Assembly: GCA_003116995.1 (NCBI GenBank) | Contig: BDSL01000037.1 | Coordinates: forward strand, 682,001 to 746,000 | Direction of reading: 5' to 3' | Origin: Yamagishiella unicocca | Lineage: Eukaryota; Chlorophyta; Chlorophyceae; Chlamydomonadales; Volvocaceae | Length of the DNA: 64,000 bases | Shown here: in pieces, positions 23,941 to 34,245 of the stretch | Position numbering within the stretch: the first letter of the stretch is position 1 | How the letters are laid out: every line of letters begins with the position of its first letter | Made by a program: the position numbers and the translations under genes | Notes under the pieces: generated by a model | Told to the model about the DNA's origin: nothing | Database searches by the model: none | Seen by the model: only the letters and a program-made list of their open reading frames with translations

Positions 23941-26900
23941 ATGGCGCATCCACCGACCTACCTGCCTGATGGGCTTCTAAAGAGCTTTGGCGAAGTTTCG
24001 ATTCTTGGCAAAAGTAGGTTGTTGTGAGGGGTGCCGTGGCGGTGTCCTGACAGCTGCTTGGCGCCTTAACCTCAGCCGCTCACCGCCTCGGTGCACAATA
24101 TTACCGCTCTGCCTGTACAGCTCTGGTGACTTCGGATGCCGCCCTTACGCCGGTCGGGATCAGCGTCTACTGGAGTAAGTTTTGCGCCGTTTTATCCACC
24201 CGCAGTTAGGGCTACCGCGGCGTTAGCTAACCGGAAGCCAACACCTTTAATATGTTATTAGAATGGCCGTATCTAGTTCAGTAAGGCCTGTTTGGGCCGC
24301 CGCTACCGGGACGGTTGCGGCATCCCGATGTCCAGGCCTGTCGCCTCTCTCGTTTTTGGCGCCAGCCCCTCCCTGCAACTCCCTGCACGGTCTACTACTG
24401 AACGGTGCGAGCTACCACCCTCCTCGCCACCTCATCACGTCCGGTTGGTGACCCACTTCCGCGCTCCACCTCGCCCCGCCCTCACCCTCACCCTCACGCG
24501 CTGTCCTCCCCCTACCGTCCCCTTCCTCCCTCCCTCCCCCCGGCAGGCGTGGTGGGCTGCATCCTCTTCACGCTGGTGTACAAACTGTCCAGGTACTACA
24601 CGCCGCTGTTCTTCAAGGTACGGCAGCCGTACGCTGCAGCTCGTGCGATGAGACACCCAGTGTAGGTGCCCATCTCCTCGGCCGGAGCACCCCTCCCCAG
24701 TGCCTCACAAGCCACCCCCTGCCGGCGTCCCATGCGTCACTCCACCAGCTTCGTCCCCCAACCCCACCACCGCCACCGCAGGGCTACCGACAGATGACGG
24801 CGGCGGAACAGCGCGACTGGGACACCCGGTACGTGGGACGTGTTGAACCCGGGGGAGCCGCCGTACACCCGTACAACCATTCGTGGCGGAGTAGCGGCAG
24901 GCGTGGTGCCAAGGGGGCCCTGCAGTCACTGGGGCGCTGCCGGTACTGGCGCTGGCGGGGGCGGAGGCTTGCGGCCGCGAGAACGGGATTTGTGCAGCGC
25001 CAGCGGGATTCGGGACGGGTGGAAAATGGATTGGGTGGAGGTGACCGCAGCGCCAGTGCGGCCAACGGAAAGGGCGGGGGCACGGGAGGGGGTTGGGCCG
25101 TTGTACGGGTGTACGGCGGGGGCCCAGGGCTGGAGAGCCGCTGCGCCAGGTATGCACTGGGGGCCCTGGCCATGGAGGTCTGGCTGCTGAGGCCCCCCGA
25201 TGGGTGCCTCGCCGCGCGTACACCACACCGCGCTCCGTGCCCCGGACCCAAAACCCCCGCCCGGCGCCACCCCCAGCCTGGGCAACATCTTCTACTCGGC
25301 CTACATCGTCTACTGGTCCGCTCGCCTGGTGGCCCTGGATGACTACTTCTGGAAGGTGGGCAGGGAGGGCCGGGGGAAACTCCCGGGGGCCCTGGTGGAG
25401 GGGTTGCAATAAAAGAACCGGTAAAATAAAAGCACCGGTAACGCGACTGGGAAATAAAGTGGATGCATAGCCTTCGGACACCGGGACACGCGGGGGCAGA
25501 AAAGAACCGGTTGCACGGCACGGATAGGATAGCTGGCGCATTTGTCCCTGGTGGCGGGGGGGCAGGGGGTTCGTTGACCTTGGTCGTGGCGAGGAGGCCT
25601 GTGAGGTGGGCGGGGGTATGTACCTTGCCAGGGCCCGGCAGGTCCTGCGGGAGTCGAATCTGGCGGCACTGGTGATGGCAACAGCGGTGCGGCACCTCAA
25701 CGGGATTCGAAACCATCTGGTCCCTCTGCTCCATGTTCTGTAGCCCGCACCGCCCCCTTTCCCCAAACCCTAAACTGCACCTCCCCCAAACCTGCACCTC
25801 CCCCTGCCGGCCTCCAACCCTAACCTCCCCTCTCCCCTACTGCCGGCCTCCACCTCCGCCCCCCCCTTCCACGGGCTATGCACCAACTACATTCCCCCAG
25901 TCGAGTTACCGGTTCTTTAATTGTAACCCCTCCACGGGTCTTCCTCGAATCCCCTCCCCTCCTGCAGTCCGGCTCGGTACCCATGGTGAAGCGCACCTCC
26001 CCGGACTCGTACGCCGCCCTGGGGGTGTCGGTGGGCTTCTTCCTGATGGAGATGATGATCACGATCAAGTACTGGGTGGGTCGGGCAGCGAGGGGTTTCG
26101 GAGCCGCGGCGGGGTCTGGGGCGCGGGCAATAGGCCGGTGCAGAAGACGCCGTGGGTTGGGTGCGGCCGGGGGCGGGGCGTCAGCTACGCCCCCCGTGTC
26201 GAGTAACTGGTTGGTTTTTGCACCTCCCCCCCCCCCCCGATGGGTTCCATGGCATCCACGGGTCTCCCTCGAAACCCCCCGATGGGTGAGGACTATTCGC
26301 CGGCTAGTTTCTGCCCTCCGTTTCCTGTGTCGTGTAACCGGGCCTTCTCGCCCCTTCCCTCCAGATGGGCGGCACCGCTATGGTGGTGCACCACGTGGGC
26401 TCCCTGCTGTGTGTGGGTCTGGCGGTGCTGGCGGGTGACGGGCACTGCATGACGCTGTGGATGCTGTCCACGGAGTTCACGACGCCCTTCATCGCGTTCC
26501 GATACTACCTGGACAAGGCGGTGAGACCGGGGGGGAGGGGAGCTGGGGGGGGGGGCGACGGGAAGGGAAGGGGCGGAGGCGGGGGCCACAGGTCGCGCTG
26601 GAGGGGGAGGGGGGCGGGGGAGAGGGGCAACATGGGGGCGCACGGCGGGGTAAGGGACCGATAAGGGGGTGGGATGATGTATCCTAGGAGCTGGAGGGTT
26701 TCGAGGAAGACCCGTGGATGCGAGAAAAACCGTATGAAAAAGACGTTTTGAGGAGCTGGAGGGAGGCCGGGACGAGCGGGGAGGGAGGGGAGCAGCGGCA
26801 ATGCATGGACAGGCAGTGGCCGGGGGAGGTGGACGGAAGCGGCGGCGGCCGAGCACGGGGCGTACGGGGGAGGGCCGCATGCACTGCGACCCTCATCCCC

Positions 26901-27539
26901 TCTCCTCTTCCTTCGCATGGCCTCCCCAACCCCTCCCCAAACCCTCCCCAACCCCTCCCTTCCCCCCAGGGCCTCAAGTCCCACCCGCTGTACGTGTACA
27001 ACGGCCTGTCCATCCTGGCGTCGTGGACGGTGGCGCGCCTCGCCACCTTCCCGCCCTTCTTCTGGACGGTGTGGAAGAACCGCGGACAGATCGGCCTCAT
27101 GAACCCGCTGTCGGTCGGCCTGCGTGAGTCACGTAGGGGGGGGTGCGGGGCCGACAACCGGCACCCAACCACTATTGGGGCATGGGTAGAGGCTAGCTGG
27201 CTGCCTGGCTGGCAGAAGTGCTATACGGCCAAGCACGGGGGTACCCAGTCCATAGGGGGCCCGTACGGGGGCCGGGGGGCGAGTTCCCGGGGGTGCAAGG
27301 GGTACTACGTCCACCAGGCCCCTTCGCCCGCGCCTCTTACCCCCTTGCCACCCTACCGCCACCACCGTACCCCCCCTGCCCCCCTCTCTCCACCTGTTTG
27401 CCCCCCTCCCCCCCCTCAAGTGCTGGTGTTCCCCGCCACCCTTGCGCTGCTCAACACCTACTGGTACTCCCGGATCGTGCGCGGGGCGCTCAAGGTGCTG
27501 GGGCCCAAGCGCCCCAAGCCCGCGGCCAAGACCGAATGA
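23941..27539 (+). CDS. TLC-domain multi-pass membrane protein (TLCD4/TMEM56-like)
   Basis: Eight exons join in frame: 23941-24013, 24547-24617, 24782-24828, 25277-25355, 25968-26075, 26365-26520, 26970-27123, 27421-27539 (807 nt, 268 aa). The start ATG opens MAHPPTYLPDGLLKSF. Hydrophobic segments run VVGCILFTLVYKL, LGNIFYSAYIVYWSARL, GVSVGFFLMEMMITI, VGSLLCVGLAVLAG, GLSILASWTVARLATF and VLVFPATLALLNTYW. The paired histidines in AMVVHHVGS (residues 135-136) after a TM helix, and the later STEFTTPFIAFRYYL block, are the TLC-family hallmarks (TRAM/LAG1/CLN8 fold). TMEM56/TLCD4 proteins are ER-type membrane proteins linked to lipid handling, and no enzymatic role is certain. The C terminus is basic (KRPKPAAKTE). 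Length matches TLCD4. The window shows no functional partner nearby. Confidence 0.85.
25889..25928 (+). repeat. dispersed repeat R3
   Basis: CCCAGTCGAGTTACCGGTTC then TTTAATTGTAACCCC. Relatives at 2376-2411 (+) and inverted at 4716-4750, 5997-6028, 25406-25455, 37793-37830, 46469-46506 and 56248-56285. Confidence 0.78.
26701..26752 (-). repeat. dispersed repeat R1, inverted
   Basis: Inverted copy in the sixth intron of the TLC gene, with the GCGAGAAAAACCGTATGAAA variant. Confidence 0.8.
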
Positions 27540-29317
27540 GCGCTCCTGCCGTGGACGGGGAAGGGCTGTCAGGATCGGTGGAGGTGTGGATCGGGGTGAA
27601 GAGGAAACCCGTGGATCCGGGTGGGGGGGACGGGGGGGCGGAAGGGCGCCGCTGGAGCCAAGGGGGGGGGGCGGAAGGGCGGCCGGGGTGCGCGCGGCGC
27701 GTCGCGCGTGGAGTGGCCCGGGGCCTGTGCTTTGGAATACTGGCACTGGCTAGCCGGCTGCGCCATGCAGCGCAGCTTGGTGGGCGCGAAGAATGCGAAG
27801 CAGGCGAAGATGAGGGGGTTCGGAAGAAGGCGAAAAGGAAGAAGAAGGGGTTTCGGAGCGAGCGAGTGAGGCGCGGGGCGTCAAATTGGCCAGCGGGAGG
27901 GGGGGCCCGGCGGCGGCGTGCCGTCACGGCGGGGCGGAGGGCGGCGTGTGCAGTTGGACGGTGAGTGGTGCATGCTCGTCCAGCTCGTCGTGTACTGAGT
28001 CAACCGACTGTATCATCCGACTAATGGCGAACAGCTGCTGCTAGTCCTCAGCAGCAGTCGCAACTAGCAAGGGGTGACGGGTGGTGGAGCTCCCAACAGC
28101 AGTGGGTGCTGCCGGAGGTGCCGTAATGGCGGGCAAAGCGCCACCGCAACCACCTGTTGCCGCTCTCCCCCTTACCACCTGCGGCTGGCGCTGCAGCCGC
28201 GTCGGGTTGCTGCCTACCTGGCGTGGAGGGAGGCGGCGGCGGGGTGGTTGGGGGACAGCGAGGGAACCCGTGAAAGCGACGTGGGATAGGGCTGGGAGTG
28301 GGGTGAGAAGAGGCGGAAGGGCGGTGCCTGTCGTGGTGGCACACGATAACATATGATATTGCGATGGAGAGGCGAGGCGATGGAGGGGAGGGAGGCAGCG
28401 TGCCGTACCTGCCTCATGCCGTATTTTCCACGAGCGTAATCGGGGCTATGGCATCATGCGACCTGGTGCGGTGATCTTCGCAGAAGTGGGTCTGGTGGTG
28501 GTGGTGATGTGGGTGTGTGTGGGGGGGGGAGGGGGGTGTTTATGACGGCGACGGCCAGGCAGGGATGCTGCAGTGCATTGCTGTTGCTATTGTGGAGTGT
28601 TGATGTGGGTTGGCGGTGGTGGGGTGCACGGCGTCGTGCAGCCGCTCGCGTCGTACAGGGCGGCTCGTCCGAGGCCCGGCACCAGCAGCATCCGCCGGCG
28701 GTGACATCATCCTGCAGTTCTGATATGTACAGTGTTTCCTTCTCCTCGCGCGCTGCCTGCCCCCCGCCACGTAAGCAAGGCTTCAGAGCGGCGAAAGGTG
28801 ACGGTGACGACGAACAGCCAGCAGAGGGGCCGGGAGAAGAGGGCTTAGGGTGCTGCCGCCGCCACTCGGAGCTGTTCGATAGCTGGGCCCTGTGCGCTAC
28901 TGCACCACACTCAGGGGCGCACCGGGAACAATTGGCAGTGTGCGCCGGGCATTACCACACCCAGCGCCAGTCGGCAGGTCCTCCGCACATGTGCAGGTTG
29001 AGCAGCTCCAGGGAATGTTCGGTAGGCAAGACAAGAACCCGCAGTACCCTCGGAGCCGGAGCCGCGGCTGGGTGGCTGGCACCGGCACGCACAGCAGCTG
29101 CAGCAGCAGTGCGCAATGTGGCGGATGCAGTCGCGGGTAGGGTAGTGCACTTGGACGGCGCTGCGGTAGGGAGGTGTTCCCCCGGATACAGAGGAAGGGG
29201 GCGAGAGAGCGGCCGAAAACACGACAGGCTCCGGGAGGAGAATCGCCGGGCTGCATTCCCACCTGCATGCGTTTGCGCGGTGTGCGGTCGGCGACCCACA
29301 TCTCAGCGGGACCCTTT
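27540..29317. other. long intergenic stretch, no supported gene
   Basis: Contains the 3' UTR of the TLC gene and GC-rich unique sequence. Open frames on both strands reach 330 codons but use non-ATG starts, have composition typical of GC-biased chance frames and show no splice or domain support. I saw no TGTAA close behind the TLC stop. Confidence 0.4.
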
Positions 29318-29325
29318 GTTACCTC

Positions 29326-30320
29326 CAGTGTTTTTTTTAAGTAATATACTACTTAAAAGGAATAAATCGGGGTTTGGGGCTTGTAAAAAACGGAACAGGT
29401 TGAGGCCGACCCGTACATTTTTATTACTTCAGCCAAAAACGCCCATTCCTATCTGGCTGCTCCTAAGTTTGCAGAACATAGTATTTTTAGTTAAAGAATA
29501 GCAATACGTGCCATGGACGGTCATAAGCAGGTCACGCCCCTGAGTCAACGCGGCATAGCAGCATATATGACCGGTCCAAACATAGCAAATTACACACAAA
29601 CCAAGGAGCCCAAGCTCAGCCTGTGTGATCTTCGTAAGCGTAAGCAATCGCCCATTCAGCACGACGACAGTGACAGTGAAGGCGGCGAGAGCGACTGCAG
29701 CGGCGAGGATGGCGATGCATTCAAAACGCCCCACCCAAGCGCTCGCTGTGCCAAGCGGGCACAGACACAGCGCACCCGCAAGGGTCAGAGCGACGGGGCG
29801 TGGCGGGACCAGCAGAACCAGAACCCCAACAAGTCGGCTTTCGGCTTTGGCCCAGCTGGTGTTGGTGATGGTGCCAGGGTCGGTGGAGGATGAGCGACGG
29901 TTCTCGGCCATGGCATACGTGCAGGACCCCACACGCAACCGCCTAGACGAGCACCTGGCGCTGTGCGTGCGCATGTTCACGCAGGACTTGTTCGACCTGC
30001 ACACTTTCCCGTTTGGTGACGCACTGCGGAAGTGGCTGGCCAGTAGCAGCAGGGGGCGGTACATAATGAACGGGTAGAGACCCAGCGCTACTGTGCTGGG
30101 TTTTGCCCTAACAAATGACACTAAGAGACACACCAACTGTACGTGGCTCTTGGTCTGTGAAAGGACTTGTAACTTATCGGGGGGGTCTGGGGGGGGCGGA
30201 GCCCCCCCCAGCGCCACACAGCTATGGAACAAATATGGAACAAATATCAAACACCCCTGAAATTTTATTACTTAAGATGGAATAAATCGAGAACCCCCTA
30301 AAACGAAAAAAAAAACACTG
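29326..30320 (+). mobile_element. non-autonomous hAT transposon with 8-bp target duplication
   Basis: A 995-bp element. The left end reads CAGTGTTTTTTTT and the right end is its inverted complement (AAAAAAAAACACTG). The flanks carry GTTACCTC (29318-29325) and CTTACCTC (30321-30328), an 8-bp target-site duplication with one mismatch, the length hAT transposases make. A second short similarity, GGAATAAATCG, lies inside both ends (29360s and 30280s). The interior keeps only the C-terminal end of a transposase. Confidence 0.78.
29625..30077 (+). pseudogene. hAT transposase C-terminal fragment
   Basis: The frame ends ALAQLVLVMVPGSVEDERR FSAMAYVQ, then TRNRLDEHLALCVRMF. It corresponds to the hAT dimerisation region, normally SERxFSAx...TRxRLxxEHL. 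The upstream catalytic RNase-H-like core and BED zinc finger are absent. A second overlapping frame (29513-29893) reads an acidic segment and is probably a remnant out of phase. Not functional as a transposase. Confidence 0.68.
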
Positions 30321-30328
30321 CTTACCTC

Positions 30329-31620
30329 CAGCGTAGATAGGTAGGGAACGGGTAGTGCGTGAGTTAGGCCAAAGCGTATGTGTGATCCTAGTAAGGCTGA
30401 TTCGCATACCAGCTGCTCCTTATAGGCGGCGACCTGTCAGTGCCTTCTGATTGCATGTGCTGTGTTCCTCCTTTCCTCAACTCATTCCACACCACTGGCT
30501 CGAGATCGAAGCTGCCCCTTCCGTTCTGGCCACAAGCTACGTTGCACCGTATCTCACTTCGGAGCCCATTGGCACAGGAACGTGGAACCCCTGTTTACCG
30601 GGCCGTAAATACAGCTAATACTGTGGAAAGGGTCGGTGCCGCATTGGCGTATGCAGACACTAGCTCAGGCGATCGGGTTGGGGCTGGGAGGCACAGCATG
30701 GCTGAGAGCGTCACCTTGGCAGCCAAAAATGAGCAGCTACGTTTAAACCGTGAAAGTATGATTATATACACGACTTATTGTGGGCGATCAATGTCGTCAG
30801 CTCCACACCCATCAGCCCTGCCACCACAAATTTTCGGTAGTGTAGGCATGCTTTTTTATTATTCGCGGCCATAGGCCGCGCGAAATTATTTTGGGGAACA
30901 GCGAAAACTACTAATTTCTTCATCGGATTCAACGAATCGGCCTGAGAGAGGCGAATTTTCACCCGCAATTTTCATTTGCCAGTTGCGGCCCTGTCAGTTG
31001 CTGCTCCGTCGGTGGTTGTTGTGTCGTCGGTTGCGATGCGCCGTTTGCTCCGCTCGTTGAGCTGCCCCGTCGGTCGATCCGGCATTTATGGCCCCGCCAT
31101 AGCCAGCGCGCGCAACCGCACCAACCATTGCAGCTGTCACGAGGGACGTTGCGACGCAAGAATTTCGCAACGCTCCAGGTTTCGTCGCAGAACAAGAGCT
31201 CATGGTATTGTCGCGTCAAATAATTGACCAGTGTAATGTCCCTGCTCTCCGCAAGGATAGGAACCTGGCGCCGCGGCTGCACGTCCCATGATGGCGACGC
31301 GCTGGACATGCCACCACAATTACTGGCGATGAAAGAGTTCAATAAGTTACTACTTATATATGTATTTTTGTTAAATTTACAACGGCTTAGGCCGCTCATC
31401 TTTTGCGCAAGGTGTAGCAACATGGTCGCGGGGATAATCAGCGAGCGCAATACTGAAGTAAATTTAAACGCAAGTCATTATGTCACCTGCAGGAACTGAA
31501 TGGAGTATGAAAATTGTGAAAATTACACCGTTCCGTACATATGAAAATTCCCCCTTCCGTACGCCTAAGCTATGAAAATTCGACGGGGAGCGGGAGCCTC
31601 ACGCCCCTCGCACCGGTTGC
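30329..31620. other. gene-poor interval, one unexplained open frame
   Basis: The minus-strand frame 30959-31450 (163 codons) includes RDITLVNYLTRQYHELLFCD and looks more protein-like than its surroundings, but I cannot name it. It may be a decayed transposon ORF. A near-perfect hairpin, CGCGGCC-ATA-GGCCGCG, lies near 30858-30886. TATGAAAATT occurs repeatedly near 31505-31590. Confidence 0.35.
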
Positions 31621-31623
31621 TGT

Positions 31624-32527
31624 TTGTTGAGCTATCCCAGCTTGCCTGTGCATTACTTTATTTTCAAGTTGATTTTAGGCTTTTTTAACCGCACTGTGGA
31701 GCAGCCGGGGACACACTGCCACGCCGCCTTGTTGGAGGAGCTATGTGATGCTCTACTTGTGCCGGCCGATAGTGGGTGGGGCGCCGGCTTTCTACGGTTT
31801 TGCTCTGCACTAGGTGTTGATCTTTGGAGCGGCTTGCCCAGTGGCCTCAGTGAGCGAGAGAAAGCTTCGTGGCTGGTGTCTAAACCGCTGCCAGCGAGCA
31901 TACTTATTGGGGCTCTGCGTGAGAAGCTGATGGAAGGTTGGAGTCATAGTAGGCTAGATGCAACGCCGTGCTCCTTCCCCTCAGACGGGAAGCAGCCTGG
32001 CATCCATATGTCGAAATACAAGCATTGGATGGGACTACCCTTTGAGCGTAGTGCGCCCATCATATGGCTGCCGCACGTGTCGGCCTGCATGCCTTTTGAG
32101 CGGCACCGACGTCTTATGCGCTTCCGTATGTGCTGTTGGCCCATAGCGGCCAACAGGGCTCAGGGGTTGCCTAGGGAACAGAGGTTGTGTCGGATTTGCT
32201 CCCGTGGCGCTATTGAAGATGAGCAGCATGTACTGTGTGTTTGCCCTGCGTATGCCAACCTAAGAGTGGACATGCAATTACCCGTTGGGGATATGAGATC
32301 TATCATGCACACTTTCGACCAGGTTAAGTTGGCCAGTCTATTGGACCAGATCTGGGCTACGCGTAATAATGTCGAACCCTTTGGGCGATAGTTATTTTTC
32401 TTGCCTAAGGAACCTGAGTGTACAAACGCCTGTTTTACGTTTGGCGAGGCGAGGAGCCGCACGGCTCGTTTAGTCTGTTACCACCTGGGCTACACCCCCA
32501 GTCACGTGTAACACATCATCATCATCA
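31624..32527 (+). mobile_element. 5'-truncated L1-type LINE, 3' end
   Basis: The open frame to 32391 carries the C-terminal end of a non-LTR reverse-transcriptase polyprotein: RFRMCCWPIAANRAQGLP followed by a CCHC knuckle (LCRICSRG..EDEQHVLCVCP). The catalytic RT and endonuclease are missing. The 3' end is an (ATC)4 run at about 32515-32527, consistent with the short tandem tails of volvocine L1 elements. It is dead by 5' truncation, the usual fate of LINE insertions. Confidence 0.75.
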
Positions 32528-32636
32528 GCACAGCGGGGTTGGGCCTCGTGATCTTGCCAAGCGACAAGAGGTCAAGGAAGCGCTGATAGAAGGAAGGCAG
32601 CCCTGTGTGACGGACCGGGGAAGCGTAATGGCGGGG

Positions 32637-33273
32637 CTAGGGCTTACTTGGTGCGCGCGTGCATGTGCATGGATGTGGCGGAGCAACCAGGCGCAGCCAG
32701 TCCTGGATCACCGCCACCAGCCCGCGCTCAGGGTGCAAGAAGAAGCTGCTGGTACGCGTGCCAGCAATGGCGGCTGCTGCATTGTTAGCGGCTTCCAAAT
32801 GCTCAAAGAAGAAGAAGTTCGGGTTTTGTGCGTCTGGCTGGAGCCGCAGCTTGCAAGCTGACATGCCTAAAGACAGCCGCTACACCTGCGCAACAACATG
32901 CGCCAGGGACACTATGGACGCCGCGCGCAGGATCGTTGAGACACGCACACATACGGCGGCCTGACATCGCCCGTGTACAGATATGGTACACGCCAGCATG
33001 CATGCAGCAAGGCGAAAATGCCACATGCTAATTAAGAAGCAGCCGTAGCTCACATGGTCCGACGTGCGAGTTTGCACGAACATCACCGACCGACGCAGGA
33101 CCCATTTCGGCAACCGGAGCCACGAGCGAGGAGTTCACCGAGATCCAGGTGCAACGCATACACCAGTCAAGCACGGACTCACCCGCAATTGCCGCACTCT
33201 CCGGTCCTGGGCCAGCCGCCGCGGCTGCATGACGTGGGCGCAGCCAGGGGGCGCACGCATGCAGGTTAGTTGA
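32637..33273 (-). pseudogene. degenerate remnant related to the tandem-array upstream exons
   Basis: The plus strand at about 33208-33250 (GCCAGCCGCCGCGGCTGCAT, then GACGTGGGCGCAGC...GCATGCAGG) is a diverged copy of the segment at 38,260-38,320 and 46,850-46,905. It predicts the minus-strand helix PRRLAQDRRVRQLR between an acceptor and a donor. Further down, 32637-32864 reads a protein-like segment with an unusual FFFFEHLEAANNAAAAIAGT. I do not recognise the protein. It may be the left-hand end of the array, out of step with the other units. Confidence 0.4.
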
Positions 33274-33911
33274 GACTGGTAATGACGAATGCAGCTACAA
33301 AGGGAAGCTCCATGACGACCGTCTCACCGCGAACATAGGCCTGAGTCCTTCTGTTATTAGCCAATCTTTCCGGAAAGCCCGAGGCCCCCACCCAAGGCCA
33401 ACACCTGTTCCACCATTCAAGTGCAAGACCAGAGCATGTGCCCGGAAGTCCTTAGGTCAAGGCGTGCGCCCCGGCGAGCCCAACGCCGACGCCCCATCGC
33501 CAGCAGCAAGGTCTCAAAGCAGCCCAACAGACGAAACTCCGAGAAGTGAAGGGAACCTCCTAGACCCCTATTAGCCAGGTGAACGTCCTCATTTGGGAGC
33601 AATAAAGTTCTGAGCCGTGCCAAAGGTCAAGGCGGACAAAATGGCAATGTCGAAAACTAAAGGATTGCAAGGAGTGAGCATCATGTACATGGCACTGCCC
33701 CATCGGTCCTCTGCCGCACAAAGCCCAGTGAATGATGCATGAGCCTCCATGTTCGTACCTACGGCCGTTCCATGCGGAGATGCTGACCTACTGGTATTGC
33801 TGTTAATGCTGCTAGCTACTGACAGCAACAATTCTGAGTGTCGATCAGCTGCCACCCTGCAAACACGTAACAGCGAGTGCTTGTGTGGTCGCTGGGTGTC
33901 AAAGCGCACAC

Positions 33912-33916
33912 TTACA
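33912..33916 (-). terminator. TGTAA poly(A) signal of kinase copy 1
   Basis: TTACA on the plus strand, about 330 bases beyond the stop. The same motif is kept at 42505-42509 and 52284-52288. Confidence 0.4.
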
Positions 33917-34245
33917 CGCACTGGGCCCATCGCTATGGCATTATACAACAACAGCTATACAGGTACTGCGCTGCAAGTTGCGCACACTGCTCAGGCCGCC
34001 ACCGCCGCGTGCATTCCGCACCGCTCAGGCCGCCACCGCTTGTTGCCCAGGGGGGCATACCCCACATACCGGTGCTGCGCCTGCCCCCTTGCACCCCCTG
34101 GACATCGACTTTCCTCTATGCGTACGACATTAGGCCACGACTCAAATAAAGCCTGCGGCATGGCTTCTGGATGTGTGTGTATGTTCGCGTGGGGGGGTGG
34201 TGCTCGCCTCAGCCTGGCCAGCACGCAAAACCTTGGTGGCGACAA

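Noticed and set aside
28509..29501. 330-codon plus-strand frame
   Set aside because: Begins with GTG, crosses into the hAT element and has composition of a chance GC-rich frame.
29429..30250. 273-codon minus-strand frame across the hAT element
   Set aside because: It is antisense to the transposase remnant, whose motifs are on the plus strand.
33589..33951. 120-codon minus-strand frame identical in all three array units
   Set aside because: Conservation only reflects recent duplication. It lies downstream of the kinase stop, around its poly(A) signal, and has no recognisable domain.
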